Source of the DNA: Xylocopa sonorina
Lineage: Eukaryota; Arthropoda; Insecta; Hymenoptera; Apidae
Assembly (NCBI RefSeq): GCF_050948175.1
Contig: NC_135208.1
Span: 310,001 to 374,000, forward strand
DNA: 64,000 bases
Reading direction: 5' to 3'
Positions 38,620 through 51,272 of this stretch are shown here, piece after piece. How positions within the stretch are numbered: the first letter of the stretch is position 1; each line of letters starts with the position of its first letter. Below the pieces are notes generated by a model, which worked only from the letters and a program-made list of their open reading frames with translations, did no database searches and was not told the origin of the DNA. Both the position numbers and the translations under genes were made by a program.

Positions 38620-40810
38620 GTGTCATGTATACCTCGTATTCACTCCAAACGAATGTAAATGCGACACTTCCTTGCTAGGGCATAGCGTTTACAGATGCCT
38701 ACGTATCGTAGCAATAGAGTTCTAATGCTTCTTAGATCGCGATATCGCATCTCATTTCTACGTTTCGTGATAAGTTATAATATTCATTGTGAAGTGTCAT
38801 GTATACCTCGTATTCACTTCAAAAGAATGTAAATGCGACTATTGGTTGCTAGGAAATAGCGTTCGCAGATGTCTACGTATCGTAGCAATAGAGTCCTAAT
38901 GCTTCTTAAAACGAGATATCGCATCTCACTTCTATGTTTCATGATAAGATATAATATTCATAACGAAGTGTTATGTATATCTCGAATTCACTTCAAAAGA
39001 ATGTAAATGCGACACTTCCATGCTAGGAAATAGCGTTTGCAGATGTCTACGCATCGTAGCGATAGAGTTTTAATGCTACTTAAAACGAGATGTCGCATTT
39101 CATTTCTATGTTTCGTGATAAGATACAATATTCATTGTGGAGTGTTATGTATACCTCGTATTCACATCAAAAGAATGTAAATGCGACACTTCCTTGCTTG
39201 GAAATAACATTTGCAGATGTCTACGCATCGTAGCAATAGAGTTCTAGTGCTTCTTAAATCGCGATATCGCATCTCACATTTATGTTTCGAGATAAGATAT
39301 AATATTCATTGCGAAGAGTCATGTATACCTCGTATTAACTTCAAAAGAATGTAAATGCGGCATTTCCATGCTAGGTAATAGCGCTTGCATATGTTTACGT
39401 ACCATAGCAGTATAGTTCTAATACTTCTTAAAACGCGATATCGCATCTCACTGCTATGTTTCATGATAAGATATAATATTCATTATGGAGTGATATGTAT
39501 ACCTCGTATTCACTTCAAAAGAATGTAAATGCGACACTTCCTTGCTAGGAAATAACATTTGCAGATGTCTACACATGGTAGCAATAGAGTTCCAGTGCTT
39601 CTTAAATTGCGATATCGCATCTCACATCTATGTTTCGAGATAAGATATAATATTCATTGCGAAGAGTCATGTATACCTCGTATTAACTTCAAAAGTATGT
39701 AAATGCGGCATTTCCATGCTAGGTAATAGCGTTTGCATATGTTTACGTACCGTAGCAGTAGAGTTCTAATGCTTCTTAAAACGCGATATCGCATCTCACT
39801 GCTATGTTTCATGATAAGATATAATATTCATTATGGAGTGTTATGTATACATCGTATTCACTTCAAAAGAATGTAAATGCGACACTCACATGCTAGGAAA
39901 TATTGTTTGCAGATGTCTACGTATCACAGCAATAGAGTTCTAATGCTTCTTAAAACGCGATATCGCATCTCACTGCTATGTTTCATGATAAGATATAATA
40001 TTCATTATGGAGTGTTATGTATACATCGTATTCACTTCAAAAGAATGTAAATGCGACACTCACATGCTAGGAAATATTGTTTGCAGATGTCTACGTATCA
40101 CAGCAATAGGGTTCTAATGCTTCCTAAAACGCGATATCGCATCTCACTGCTATGTTTCATGATAAGATATAATATTCATTATGGAGTGTTATGTATACAT
40201 CGTATTCACTTCAAAAGAATGTAAATGCGACACTCACATGCTAGGAAATATTGTTTGCAGATGTCTACGTATCACAGCAATAGAGTACTAATGCTTCTTA
40301 AAACGAGATGTCGTATTTCATTTCTATGTTTAGTAATAAGATATAATGTTCATTGTGTAATGTTATGTATACCACGTATTCACTTCAATGGAATGTAATT
40401 GCGACATTTCCTTGCTAGGAAATATTGTTTGCAGATGTCTACGTATATTAGCAATAGAGTACTAATGCTTCTTAAAACGAGATGTCGTATTTCATCTCTA
40501 TGTTCGTAATAAGATATAATATTCATTGTGTAATGTTATATATACCTCGTATACACTTCAATGGAATGTAAGTGCGACATTTCCTTGCTAGGAAATATTG
40601 TTTGCAGATGTCTAGGTATATTAGCAATAGAGATCTAATGCTTCTCAAAACGCGATATAGCACCTCATTCCTATGTTTCATGATAAGATATAATATTCAT
40701 TGCGAAGTGTCATGTATATCTCGTATTCACTTCAAAAGAAAGTAAATGCGACACTTCCATGCTAGGAAGTAGCGTTTGCAGATGTCTACATATCGTAGCA
40801 ATAGAGTTCT
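38620..40810 (+). repeat. A-HOR segment inside 38-monomer unit, copy 1
   Basis: From about 38,620 the sequence follows the A unit from its ctagggcatag and gtgaagtgtc monomers on, with the gatgtcgcatttcat marker at 39,089. It includes three, not two, adjacent monomers of the tatggagtgttatg / gcgacactcacatg kind, starting at 39,832, 40,006 and 40,180. It ends at agagcttcctaaaacgcg near 40,811, where it switches to the start of the next 38-monomer copy. Confidence 0.83.
39832..40353 (+). repeat. Triplicated monomer within A unit
   Basis: Three successive monomers start with tatggagtgttatg and carry gcgacactcacatg with tatcacagc. The A units on the left have only two of them (9,744 and 9,918). 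The extra monomer differs by gcaatagggttc and cttcctaaaacg. The same triplet recurs at 46,442-46,963. Confidence 0.85.
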
Positions 40811-43800
40811 AGAGCTTCCTAAAACGCGATATCGCATCTCTCTTCTATGTTTCATGATAAGGTATAATATTCATTGCGAAGCGTCATGTATACTTCGTAT
40901 TCACTTCAAATGAATGTGAATGCCACACTTCCATGCTAGGAAATAGCGTTTGCAGATGTCTACGTATCGTAGCAATAGAGCTCTAATGCTTCTCAAAACG
41001 CGATATAGCACCTCATTCCTATGTTTCATGATAAGATATAATATTCATTGCGAAGTGTCATGTATACCTCGTATTCACTTCAAAAGAACGTAAATAAGAC
41101 ACTTCCATGCTAGGAAATAGCGTGTGCAGATGTCTACGTATCGCAGCAATAGAGTTCCAATGCTTCCTAAAACGCGATATCGCATCTCTCTTCTATGTTT
41201 CATGATAAGGTATAATATTCATTGCGAAGCGTCATGTATACCTCGTATTCACTTCAAATGAATGTAAATGCGACACTTCCATGCTAGGAAATAGCGTTTG
41301 CAGATGTCTACGTATCGTAGCAATAGAGTTCTAGTGCTTCTTAGAACGCGATATCGCATCTCACTTCTATGTTTCATGATAAGATATAATATTCATTGCG
41401 ATGTGTCATGTATATCTCGTATTCACATCAAAAGAATGTAAATGCGACACTTCCATGCTAGGAAATAGCGTTTGCAGATGTCTACGTATCGCAGCAATAG
41501 AGTTCCAGTGCTTCCTATAACGCGATATCGCATCTCTCTTCTATGTTTCATGAGAAGGTATAATATTCATTGCGAAGCGTCATGTATACCTCGTATTCAC
41601 TTCACAAGAATGTAAATGCGACACTTCCTTGCTAGGAAATATTGTTTGCAGATGTCTACGTACCATAGCAATAGAGTACTAATGCTTCTTAAAACGAGAT
41701 GTCGTATTTCATTTCTATGTTTCGTAATAAGATATAATATTCATTGTGTAATGTTATGTATACCTCGTATTCACTTCAGAGGAATGTAAGTGCGAAATTT
41801 CCTTGCTAGAAAATAGAGTTTGCAGATGTCTACGTATATAGGCAGTAGAGTTCTAATGCTTCTCAAAACTCGATATAGCACCTCATTCCTATGTTTCATG
41901 ATAAGATATAATATTCATTGCGAAGTGTCATGTATACCTCGTATTCACTTCAAAAGAATGTAAATGCGACACTTCCATGCTGGGAAATAGCGTTTGCAGA
42001 TGTCTACGTATCACAGCAATAGAGCACTGATGCTTCTTAAAACGAGATGTCGTATTTCATTTCTATGTTTCGTAATAAGATATAATATACATTGTGTAAT
42101 CTTATGTATACCTCGTATTCACTTCAGTGAAATGTAAGTGCGAAATTTCCTTGCTAGGAAATAGAGTTTGCAGATGTCTACGTATATTAGCAATAGAGTT
42201 CTAATGCTTCTCAAAACGCGATATAGCACCTCATTCCTATGTATCATGATAAGCAATAATATTCATTGCAAAGTGTCATGTATATATCGTATTCACTTAA
42301 AAAGAATGTAAATGCGACACTTCCTTGCTAGGAAATATTGTTTGCAGATGTCTACGTATCACAGCAATAGAGTACTAATGCTTCTTAAAACGAGATGTCG
42401 TATTTCACTTCTATGTTTCTTAATAAGATATAATATTCATTGTGTAATGTTATGTATACCTCGTATTCACTTCAGTGGAATGTAAGTGCGAAATTTCCTT
42501 GCTAGGAAATAGAGTTTGCAGATGTCTACGTATAATAGCAATCGAGTTCTAATGCTTCTCAAAACGCGATACAGCTACTCTTTCCTATGTTTCATGATAA
42601 GATATAGTATTCATTGCGAAGTGTCATGTATATCTCGTATTCACTTCAAAAGAATGTAAATGCGACTCTTCCATGCTAGGAAATAGCGTTTGCAGATGTC
42701 TACGTATCGCAGCAATAGAGTTCTAATGCTTCTTAGAACGCGATATCGCATCTCACTGCTATGTTTCATGAGAAGATATAATATTCATTGCGAAGTGTCA
42801 TGTATACCTCGTATTCACTTCAGAAGAACGTAAATAAGACACTTCCATGCTAGGAAATAGCGTTTGCAGATGTCTACGTATCACAGCAATAGAGCACTAA
42901 TGCTTCTTAAAACGCGATATCGCATCTCACTTCTATGTTTCATGATAAGATATAATATTCATTGCGAAGTGTCATGTATACCGCGATTTCACTTCACAAG
43001 AATGTAAATGCGACACTTCCTTGCTAGGAAATATTGTTTGCAGATGTCTACGTATCACAGCAATAGAGTACTAATGCTTCTTAAAACGAGATGACGTATT
43101 TCACTTTTTTTTTTCGTAATAAGGCATAATATTCATTGTGTAATGTTATGTATACCTCGTATTCACTTCAGTGGAATGTAAGTGCGAAATTTCCTTGCTA
43201 GGGAATAGAGTTTGCAGATGTCTACGTATATAGGCAATAGAGTTCTAATGCTTCTCAAAACTCGATATAGCACCACATTCCTATGTTTCATGATAAGATA
43301 TAATATTCATTGCGAAGTGTCATGTATATCTCGTATTCACATCAAAAGAATGTAAATGCGACACTTCCATGCTAGGAAATAGCGTTTGCAGATGTCTACG
43401 TATCGCAGCAATAGATTTCCAATGCTTCCTAAAACGCGATATCGCATCTCTATTCTATGTTTCATGATAAGGTATAATATTCATTGAAAGTGTCATGTAT
43501 ACCTCGTATTCACTTCAAATGAATGTAAATGCGACACTTCCATGCTAGGAAATAGCTTTTGCAGATGTCTACGTATCGTAGCAATAGAGTTCTATTGCTT
43601 CTTAAAACGCGATATCGCATCTCACTGCTATGTTTCATGATAAGATATAATATTCATTATGGAGTGTTATGTATACCTCGTACTCACTTCAAATGAATGT
43701 AAATGTGACACTTCAATGCTAGGAAATAGCGTTTGCAGATGTCTACGTATCGTAGCAATAGAGTTCTAATGCTTCTTAAAACGCGATTTCGCATCTCACT

Positions 43801-46800
43801 GCTATGTTTCATGATAAGATATAATATTCATTATGGAGTGTTATGTATACCTCGTACTCACTTCAAAAGAATGTAAATGCGACCCTTCCATGCTAGGAAA
43901 TATCCTTTGCAGATGTCTACGTATCGTAGCAATAGAGTTCTAATGCGTCTTAAAACGAGATGCCGCATTTCATTTCTATGTTCCGTAATAAGATATAATA
44001 TTCATTGTGTAATGTTATGTATACCTCGTATTCACTTCAGTGAAATGTAAGTGCGAAATTTCCTTGCTAGGAAATAGCGTTTGCAGATGTCTACGTATCG
44101 TAGCAATAGAGTTCTAATGCTTCTTAAAACGCGATATCGCATCTCACTGCTATGTTTCATGATAAGATATAATATTCATTGCGAAGTGTCATGCATATCT
44201 CGTATTCACTTCAAAAGAATGTAAATGCGACACTTCCATGCTAGGAAATAGCGTTTGCAGATGTCTACGTATCGCAGCAATAGAGTTTTAATGCTTCCTA
44301 AAACGCGATATCGCACCTCTCTTCTATGTTTCATGATATGGTATAATATTCATTGCGAAGTGCCATGTATACCTCGTATTCACTTCAAAAGTATGTAAAT
44401 GCGACACTTCCTTGCTGGGAAATATTGTTTGCAGATGTCTACGTGTCACAGCAATGGAGTACTAATGCTTCTTAAAACGAGATTTCGTATTTCACTTCTA
44501 TGTTTCGTAATAAGATATAATATTCATTGTGTAATGTTATGTATACCTCGTATACACTTCAGTGGCATGTAAGTGCGAAATTTCCTTGCTAGGAAATAGA
44601 GTTTGCAGATGTCTACGTATAATAGCAATAGATTTCTAATGCTTCTCAAAACGCGATATATCACCTCATTCCTATGTTTCATGATAAGCTATAATATTCA
44701 TTATGGAGTGTTATGTATACCTCGTACTCACTTCAAAAGAATGTAAATGCGACCCTTCCATGCTAGGAAATAGCCTTTGCAGATGTCTACGTATCGTAGC
44801 TATAGTGTTCTAATGCTTCTCAAATCGCGATATAGCATCTCATTCCTATGTTTCATGATAAAATATAATATTCATTGCGAAGTGTCATGTATACCTCGAT
44901 TTCACTTCACAAGAATGTAAATGCGACACTTCCTTGCTAGGAAATATTGTTTGCAGATGTCTACGTATCACAGCAATAGAGTACTAATGCTTCTTAAAAC
45001 GAGATGTCGTATTTCACTTCTATGTTTCGTAATAAGATATAATATTCATTGTGTAATGTTATGTACACCTCGTATACACTTCAGTGGCATGTAAGTGCGA
45101 AACTTCCGTGCTAGGAAATAGAGTTTGCAGATGTCTACGTATAATAGCAATAGAGTTCTAATGCTTCTCAAAACGCGATATAGCATCTCATTTCTATGTT
45201 TCATGATAGGATGTAATATTCATTGCGAAGTGTCATGTATACCTCGTATTCACTCCAAACGAATGTAAATGCGACACTTCCTTGCTAGGGCATAGCGTTT
45301 ACAGATGCCTACGTATCGTAGCAATAGAGTTCTAATGCTTCTTAGATCGCGATATCGCATCTCATTTCTATGTTTCGTGATAAGTTATAATATTCATTGT
45401 GAAGTGTCATGTATACCTCGTATTCACTTCAAAAGAATGTAAATGCGACTATTGGTTGCTAGGAAATAGCGTTCGCAGATGTCTACGTATCGTAGCAATA
45501 GAGTCCTAATGCTTCTTAAAACGAGATATCGCATCTCACTTCTATGTTTCATGATAAGATATAATATTCATAACGAAGTGTTATGTATATCTCGAATTCA
45601 CTTCAAAAGAATGTAAATGCGACACTTCCATGCTAGGAAATAGCGTTTGCAGATGTCTACGCATCGTAGCGATAGAGTTTTAATGCTACTTAAAACGAGA
45701 TGTCGCATTTCATTTCTATGTTTCGTGATAAGATACAATATTCATTGTGGAGTGTTATGTATACCTCGTATTCACATCAAAAGAATGTAAATGCGACACT
45801 TCCTTGCTTGGAAATAACATTTGCAGATGTCTACGCATCGTAGCAATAGAGTTCTAGTGCTTCTTAAATCGCGATATCGCATCTCACATTTATGTTTCGA
45901 GATAAGATATAATATTCATTGCGAAGAGTCATGTATACCTCGTATTAACTTCAAAAGAATGTAAATGCGGCATTTCCATGCTAGGTAATAGCGCTTGCAT
46001 ATGTTTACGTACCATAGCAGTATAGTTCTAATACTTCTTAAAACGCGATATCGCATCTCACTGCTATGTTTCATGATAAGATATAATATTCATTATGGAG
46101 TGATATGTATACCTCGTATTCACTTCAAAAGAATGTAAATGCGACACTTCCTTGCTAGGAAATAACATTTGCAGATGTCTACACATGGTAGCAATAGAGT
46201 TCCAGTGCTTCTTAAATTGCGATATCGCATCTCACATCTATGTTTCGAGATAAGATATAATATTCATTGCGAAGAGTCATGTATACCTCGTATTAACTTC
46301 AAAAGTATGTAAATGCGGCATTTCCATGCTAGGTAATAGCGTTTGCATATGTTTACGTACCGTAGCAGTAGAGTTCTAATGCTTCTTAAAACGCGATATC
46401 GCATCTCACTGCTATGTTTCATGATAAGATATAATATTCATTATGGAGTGTTATGTATACATCGTATTCACTTCAAAAGAATGTAAATGCGACACTCACA
46501 TGCTAGGAAATATTGTTTGCAGATGTCTACGTATCACAGCAATAGAGTTCTAATGCTTCTTAAAACGCGATATCGCATCTCACTGCTATGTTTCATGATA
46601 AGATATAATATTCATTATGGAGTGTTATGTATACATCGTATTCACTTCAAAAGAATGTAAATGCGACACTCACATGCTAGGAAATATTGTTTGCAGATGT
46701 CTACGTATCACAGCAATAGGGTTCTAATGCTTCCTAAAACGCGATATCGCATCTCACTGCTATGTTTCATGATAAGATATAATATTCATTATGGAGTGTT

Positions 46801-47420
46801 ATGTATACATCGTATTCACTTCAAAAGAATGTAAATGCGACACTCACATGCTAGGAAATATTGTTTGCAGATGTCTACGTATCACAGCAATAGAGTACTA
46901 ATGCTTCTTAAAACGAGATGTCGTATTTCATTTCTATGTTTAGTAATAAGATATAATGTTCATTGTGTAATGTTATGTATACCACGTATTCACTTCAATG
47001 GAATGTAATTGCGACATTTCCTTGCTAGGAAATATTGTTTGCAGATGTCTACGTATATTAGCAATAGAGTACTAATGCTTCTTAAAACGAGATGTCGTAT
47101 TTCATCTCTATGTTCGTAATAAGATATAATATTCATTGTGTAATGTTATATATACCTCGTATACACTTCAATGGAATGTAAGTGCGACATTTCCTTGCTA
47201 GGAAATATTGTTTGCAGATGTCTAGGTATATTAGCAATAGAGATCTAATGCTTCTCAAAACGCGATATAGCACCTCATTCCTATGTTTCATGATAAGATA
47301 TAATATTCATTGCGAAGTGTCATGTATATCTCGTATTCACTTCAAAAGAAAGTAAATGCGACACTTCCATGCTAGGAAGTAGCGTTTGCAGATGTCTACA
47401 TATCGTAGCAATAGAGTTCT
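40811..47420 (+). repeat. 38-monomer HOR (6,610 bp), copy 2
   Basis: This copy follows copy 1 without a gap and in the same orientation. A difference I noticed is ttccagtgc near 41,504 against ttccaatgc near 34,894. The A-type end of this copy begins near 45,230. Instead of a third copy, the array continues beyond about 47,420 with regular A-unit sequence (ctcacttctatg, catggtaagg), exactly as at 10,550 in the left A block. The repeat thus exists as two copies in the window. Confidence 0.9.
43105..43114 (+). other. Ten-T run, second copy
   Basis: The run is identical to that at 36,495-36,504 and lies 6,610 bp from it, in the equivalent monomer. Length identity in a mutable homopolymer suggests that the duplication is recent or that the two copies were homogenised. 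Confidence 0.9.
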
Positions 47421-48654
47421 AGAGCTTCCTAAAACGCGATATCGCAACTCACTTCTATGTTTCATGGTAAGGTATAATATTCATTGCGAAGTGTCATGTA
47501 TACCTCGTATTCACTTCAAAAGAATGTAAATAAGACACTTCCATGCTAGGAAATAGCGTTTGCAGATGTCTACGTATCGTAGCAATAGAGTTCTAATGCT
47601 TCTTTAAATGCGATATCGCATCCCGCTTCTATGATTCGTGTTAAGGTATAATATTCATTGCGAAGTGTCATGCATACCTCGTACTCACATCACAAGAATG
47701 TAAATGCGACACTTCCATTCTAGGAAATAGCGTTTGCAGATGTCTACGTATAGTAGCAATAGAGTTCTAATGCTTCTTAATGGAGATGTCGCATCTCACT
47801 GCTATGTTTCATTATAAGATATAATATTCATTATGGAGTGTCATGTATACCTCGTATTCACTTCAAAACAATGTAAATGCGACTATTCCTTGCTAGGAAA
47901 TAGCATTTGCAGATGTCTACGTATCGTAGCAATAGAGTCCTAATGCTTCTTAAAACGAGATATCGCATCTCATTTATATGTTTCGTGATAAGATACAATA
48001 TTCATCGTGAAGTGTCATGTATACCTCGTATTCACTTCAAAAGAATGTAAATGCGACTATCCCTTCCTAGGAAATAGCATTTGCAGATGTCTACGTATCG
48101 TAGCAATAGAGTTCTAATGCTTCTCAAAATGCGATATCGCATCTCATTTCTATGCTTCATGATAAGATATAATATTCATTGCGAAGTGTCATGTATACCT
48201 CGTATTCACTCCAAACGAATGTAAATGCGACACTTCCTTGCTAGGGCATAGCGTTTACAGATGCCTACGTATCGTAGCAATAGAGTTCTAATGCTTCTTA
48301 GATCGCGATATCGCATCTAATTTCTATGTTTCGTGATAAGTTATAATATTCATTGTGAAGTGTCATGTATACCTCGTATTCACTTCAAAAGAATGTAAAT
48401 GCGACTATTGGTTGCTAGGAAATAGCGTTCGCAGATGTCTACGTATCGTAGCAATAGAGTCCTAATGCTTCTTAAAACGAGATATCGCATCTCACTTCTA
48501 TGTTTCATGATAAGATATAATATTCATAACGAAGTGTTATGTATATCTCGAATTCACTTCAAAAGAATGTAAATGCGACACTTCCATGCTAGGAAATAGC
48601 GTTTGCAGATGTCTACGCATCGTAGCGATAGAGTTTTAATGCTACTTAAAACGA
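45699..48654 (+). repeat. A HOR, 17-monomer version (2,956 bp)
   Basis: The gatgtcgcatttcat markers at 45,699 and 48,655 are 2,956 bp apart, against 2,782 bp for the ordinary unit, a difference of exactly one monomer. The additional monomer is the middle one of the tatggagtgttatg triplet at 46,442-46,963. The unit overlaps the end of the second 38-monomer copy and then continues as normal A sequence, so the two HOR frames interlock here. Confidence 0.85.
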
Positions 48655-51272
48655 GATGTCGCATTTCATTTCTATGTTTCGTGATAAGATACAATATTCA
48701 TTGTGGAGTGTTATGTATACCTCGTATTCACATCAAAAGAATGTAAATGCGACACTTCCTTGCTTGGAAATAACATTTGCAGATGTCTACGCATCGTAGC
48801 AATAGAGTTCTAGTGCTTCTTAAATCGCGATATCGCATCTCACATTTATGTTTCGAGATAAGATATAATATTCATTGCGAAGAGTCATGTATACCTCGTA
48901 TTAACTTCAAAAGAATGTAAATGCGGCATTTCCATGCTAGGTAATAGCGCTTGCATATGTTTACGTACCATAGCAGTATAGTTCTAATGCTTCTTAAAAC
49001 GCGATATCGCATCTCACTGCTATGTTTCATGATAAGATATAATATTCATTATGGAGTGATATGTATACCTCGTATTCACTTCAAAAGAATGTAAATGCGA
49101 CACTTCCTTGCTAGGAAATAACATTTGCAGATGTCTACACATGGTAGCAATAGAGTTCCAGTGCTTCTTAAATTGCGATATCGCATCTCACATCTATGTT
49201 TCGAGATAAGATATAATATTCATTGCGAAGAGTCATGTATACCTCGTATTAACTTCAAAAGTATGTAAATGCGGCATTTCCATGCTAGGTAATAGCGTTT
49301 GCATATGTTTACGTACCGTAGCAGTAGAGTTCTAATGCTTCTTAAAACGCGATATCGCATCTCACTGCTATGTTTCATGATAAGATATAATATTCATTAT
49401 GGAGTGTTATGTATACATCGTATTCACTTCAAAAGAATGTAAATGCGACACTCACATGCTAGGAAATATTGTTTGCAGATGTCTACGTATCACAGCAATA
49501 GAGTTCTAATGCTTCTTAAAACGCGATATCGCATCTCACTGCTATGTTTCATGATAAGATATAATATTCATTATGGAGTGTTATGTATACATCGTATTCA
49601 CTTCAAAAGAATGTAAATGCGACACTCACATGCTAGGAAATATTGTTTGCAGATGTCTACGTATCACAGCAATAGAGTACTAATGCTTCTTAAAACGAGA
49701 TGTCGTATTTCATTTCTATGTATCGTAATAAGATATAATGTTCATTGTGTAATGTTATGTATACCTCGTATTCACTTCAATGGAATGTAATTGCGACATT
49801 TCCTTGCTAGGAAATATTGTTTGCAGATGTCTACGTATATTAGCAATAGAGTTCTAATGCTTCTTAAAACGAGATGTCGTATTTCATCTCTATGTTCGTA
49901 ATAAGATATAATATTCATTGTGTAATGTTATATATACCTCGTATACACTTCAATGGAATGTAAGTGCGACATTTCCTTGCTAGGTAATATTGTTTGCAGA
50001 TGTCTAGGTATATTAGCAATAGAGATCTAATGCTTCTCAAAACGCGATATAGCACCTCATTCCTATGTTTCATGATAAGATATAATATTCATTGCGAAGT
50101 GTCATGTATATCTCGTATTCACTTCAAAAGAAAGTAAATGCGACACTTCCATGCTAGGAAGTAGCGTTTGCAGATGTCTACATATCGTAGCAATAGAGTT
50201 CTAGTGCTTCCTAAAACGCGATATCGCATCTCACTTCTATGTTTCATGATAAGATATAATATTCATTGCGAAGTGTCATGTATACCTCGTATTCACTTCA
50301 AAAGAATGTAAATAAGACACTTCCATGCTAGGAAATAGCGTTTGCAGATGTCTACGTATCGTAGCAATAGAGTTCTAATGCTTCTTTAAATGCGATATCG
50401 CATCCCGCTTCTATGTTTCGTGCTAAGGTATAATATTCATTGCGAAGTGTCATGCATACCTCGTACTCACATCACAAGAATGTAAATGCGACACTTCCTT
50501 GCTAGGAAATAGCGTTTGCAGATGTCTACGTATAGTAGCAATAGAGTTCTAATGCTTCTTAATGGAGATGTCGCATCTCAGTGCTATGTTTCATTATAAG
50601 ATATAATATTCATTATGGAGTGTCATGTATACCTCGTATTCACTTCAAAACAATGTAAATGCGACTATTCCTTGCTAGGAAATAGCATTTGCAAATGTCT
50701 ACGTATCGTAGCAATAGAGTCCTAATGCTTCTTAAAACGAGATATCGCATCTCATTTATATGTTTCGTGATAAGATACAATATTCATCGTGAAGTGTCAT
50801 GTATACCTCGTATTCACTTCAAAAGAATGTAAATGCGACTATCCCTTCCTAGGAAATAGCATTTGCAGATGTCTACGTATCGTAGCAATAGAGTTCTAAT
50901 GCTTCTCAAAATGCGATATCGCATCTCATTTCTATGCTTCATGATAAGATATAATATTCATTGCGAAGTGTCATGTATACCTCGTATTCACTCCAAACGA
51001 ATGTAAATGCGACACTTCCTTGCTAGGGCATAGCGTTTACAGATGCCTACGTATCGTAGCAATAGGGTTCTAATGCTTCTTAGATCGCGATATCGCATCT
51101 CATTTCTATGTTTCGTGATAAGTTATAATATTCATTGTGAAGTGTCATGTATACCTCGTATTCACTTCAAAAGAATGTAAATGCGACTATTGGTTGCTAG
51201 GAAATAGCGTTCGCAGATGTCTACGTATCGTAGCAATAGAGTCCTAATGCTTCTTAAAACGAGATATCGCAT
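48655..51272 (+). repeat. A HOR, far copy of A3
   Basis: This segment matches 11,783-14,400 at an offset of 36,872 bp and ends at the same switch point to L-type monomers. Small private changes exist, for example gcaatagggttc at 51,060 against gcaatagagttc. It is part of the roughly 10-kb long-range duplication. Confidence 0.85.

Larger units (their letters stand above)
34201..40810 (+). repeat. 38-monomer HOR (6,610 bp), copy 1
   Basis: This unit is followed directly by a second copy at a constant offset of 6,610 bp, two short of 38 x 174. Three independent markers give the same offset: gtgaatgccac, the ten-T run at 36,495, and the gtacacctcgtatacac monomer near 38,454. The left two thirds are B and b-type monomers; from about 38,620 it is a piece of the A HOR. 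In the stretches compared I found only isolated substitutions between copies, for example tacgtttcg at 38,760 against tatgtttcg. The left edge lies somewhere in 34,201-34,230, where both parents are identical. Confidence 0.9.

Noticed and set aside
40811..47420. Certain biological reality of the near-identical tandem copies
   Set aside because: Not claimed as proven: assembly of such repeats can create or collapse copies, and the sequence alone cannot exclude that. The private substitutions between copies favour, but do not prove, a real duplication.
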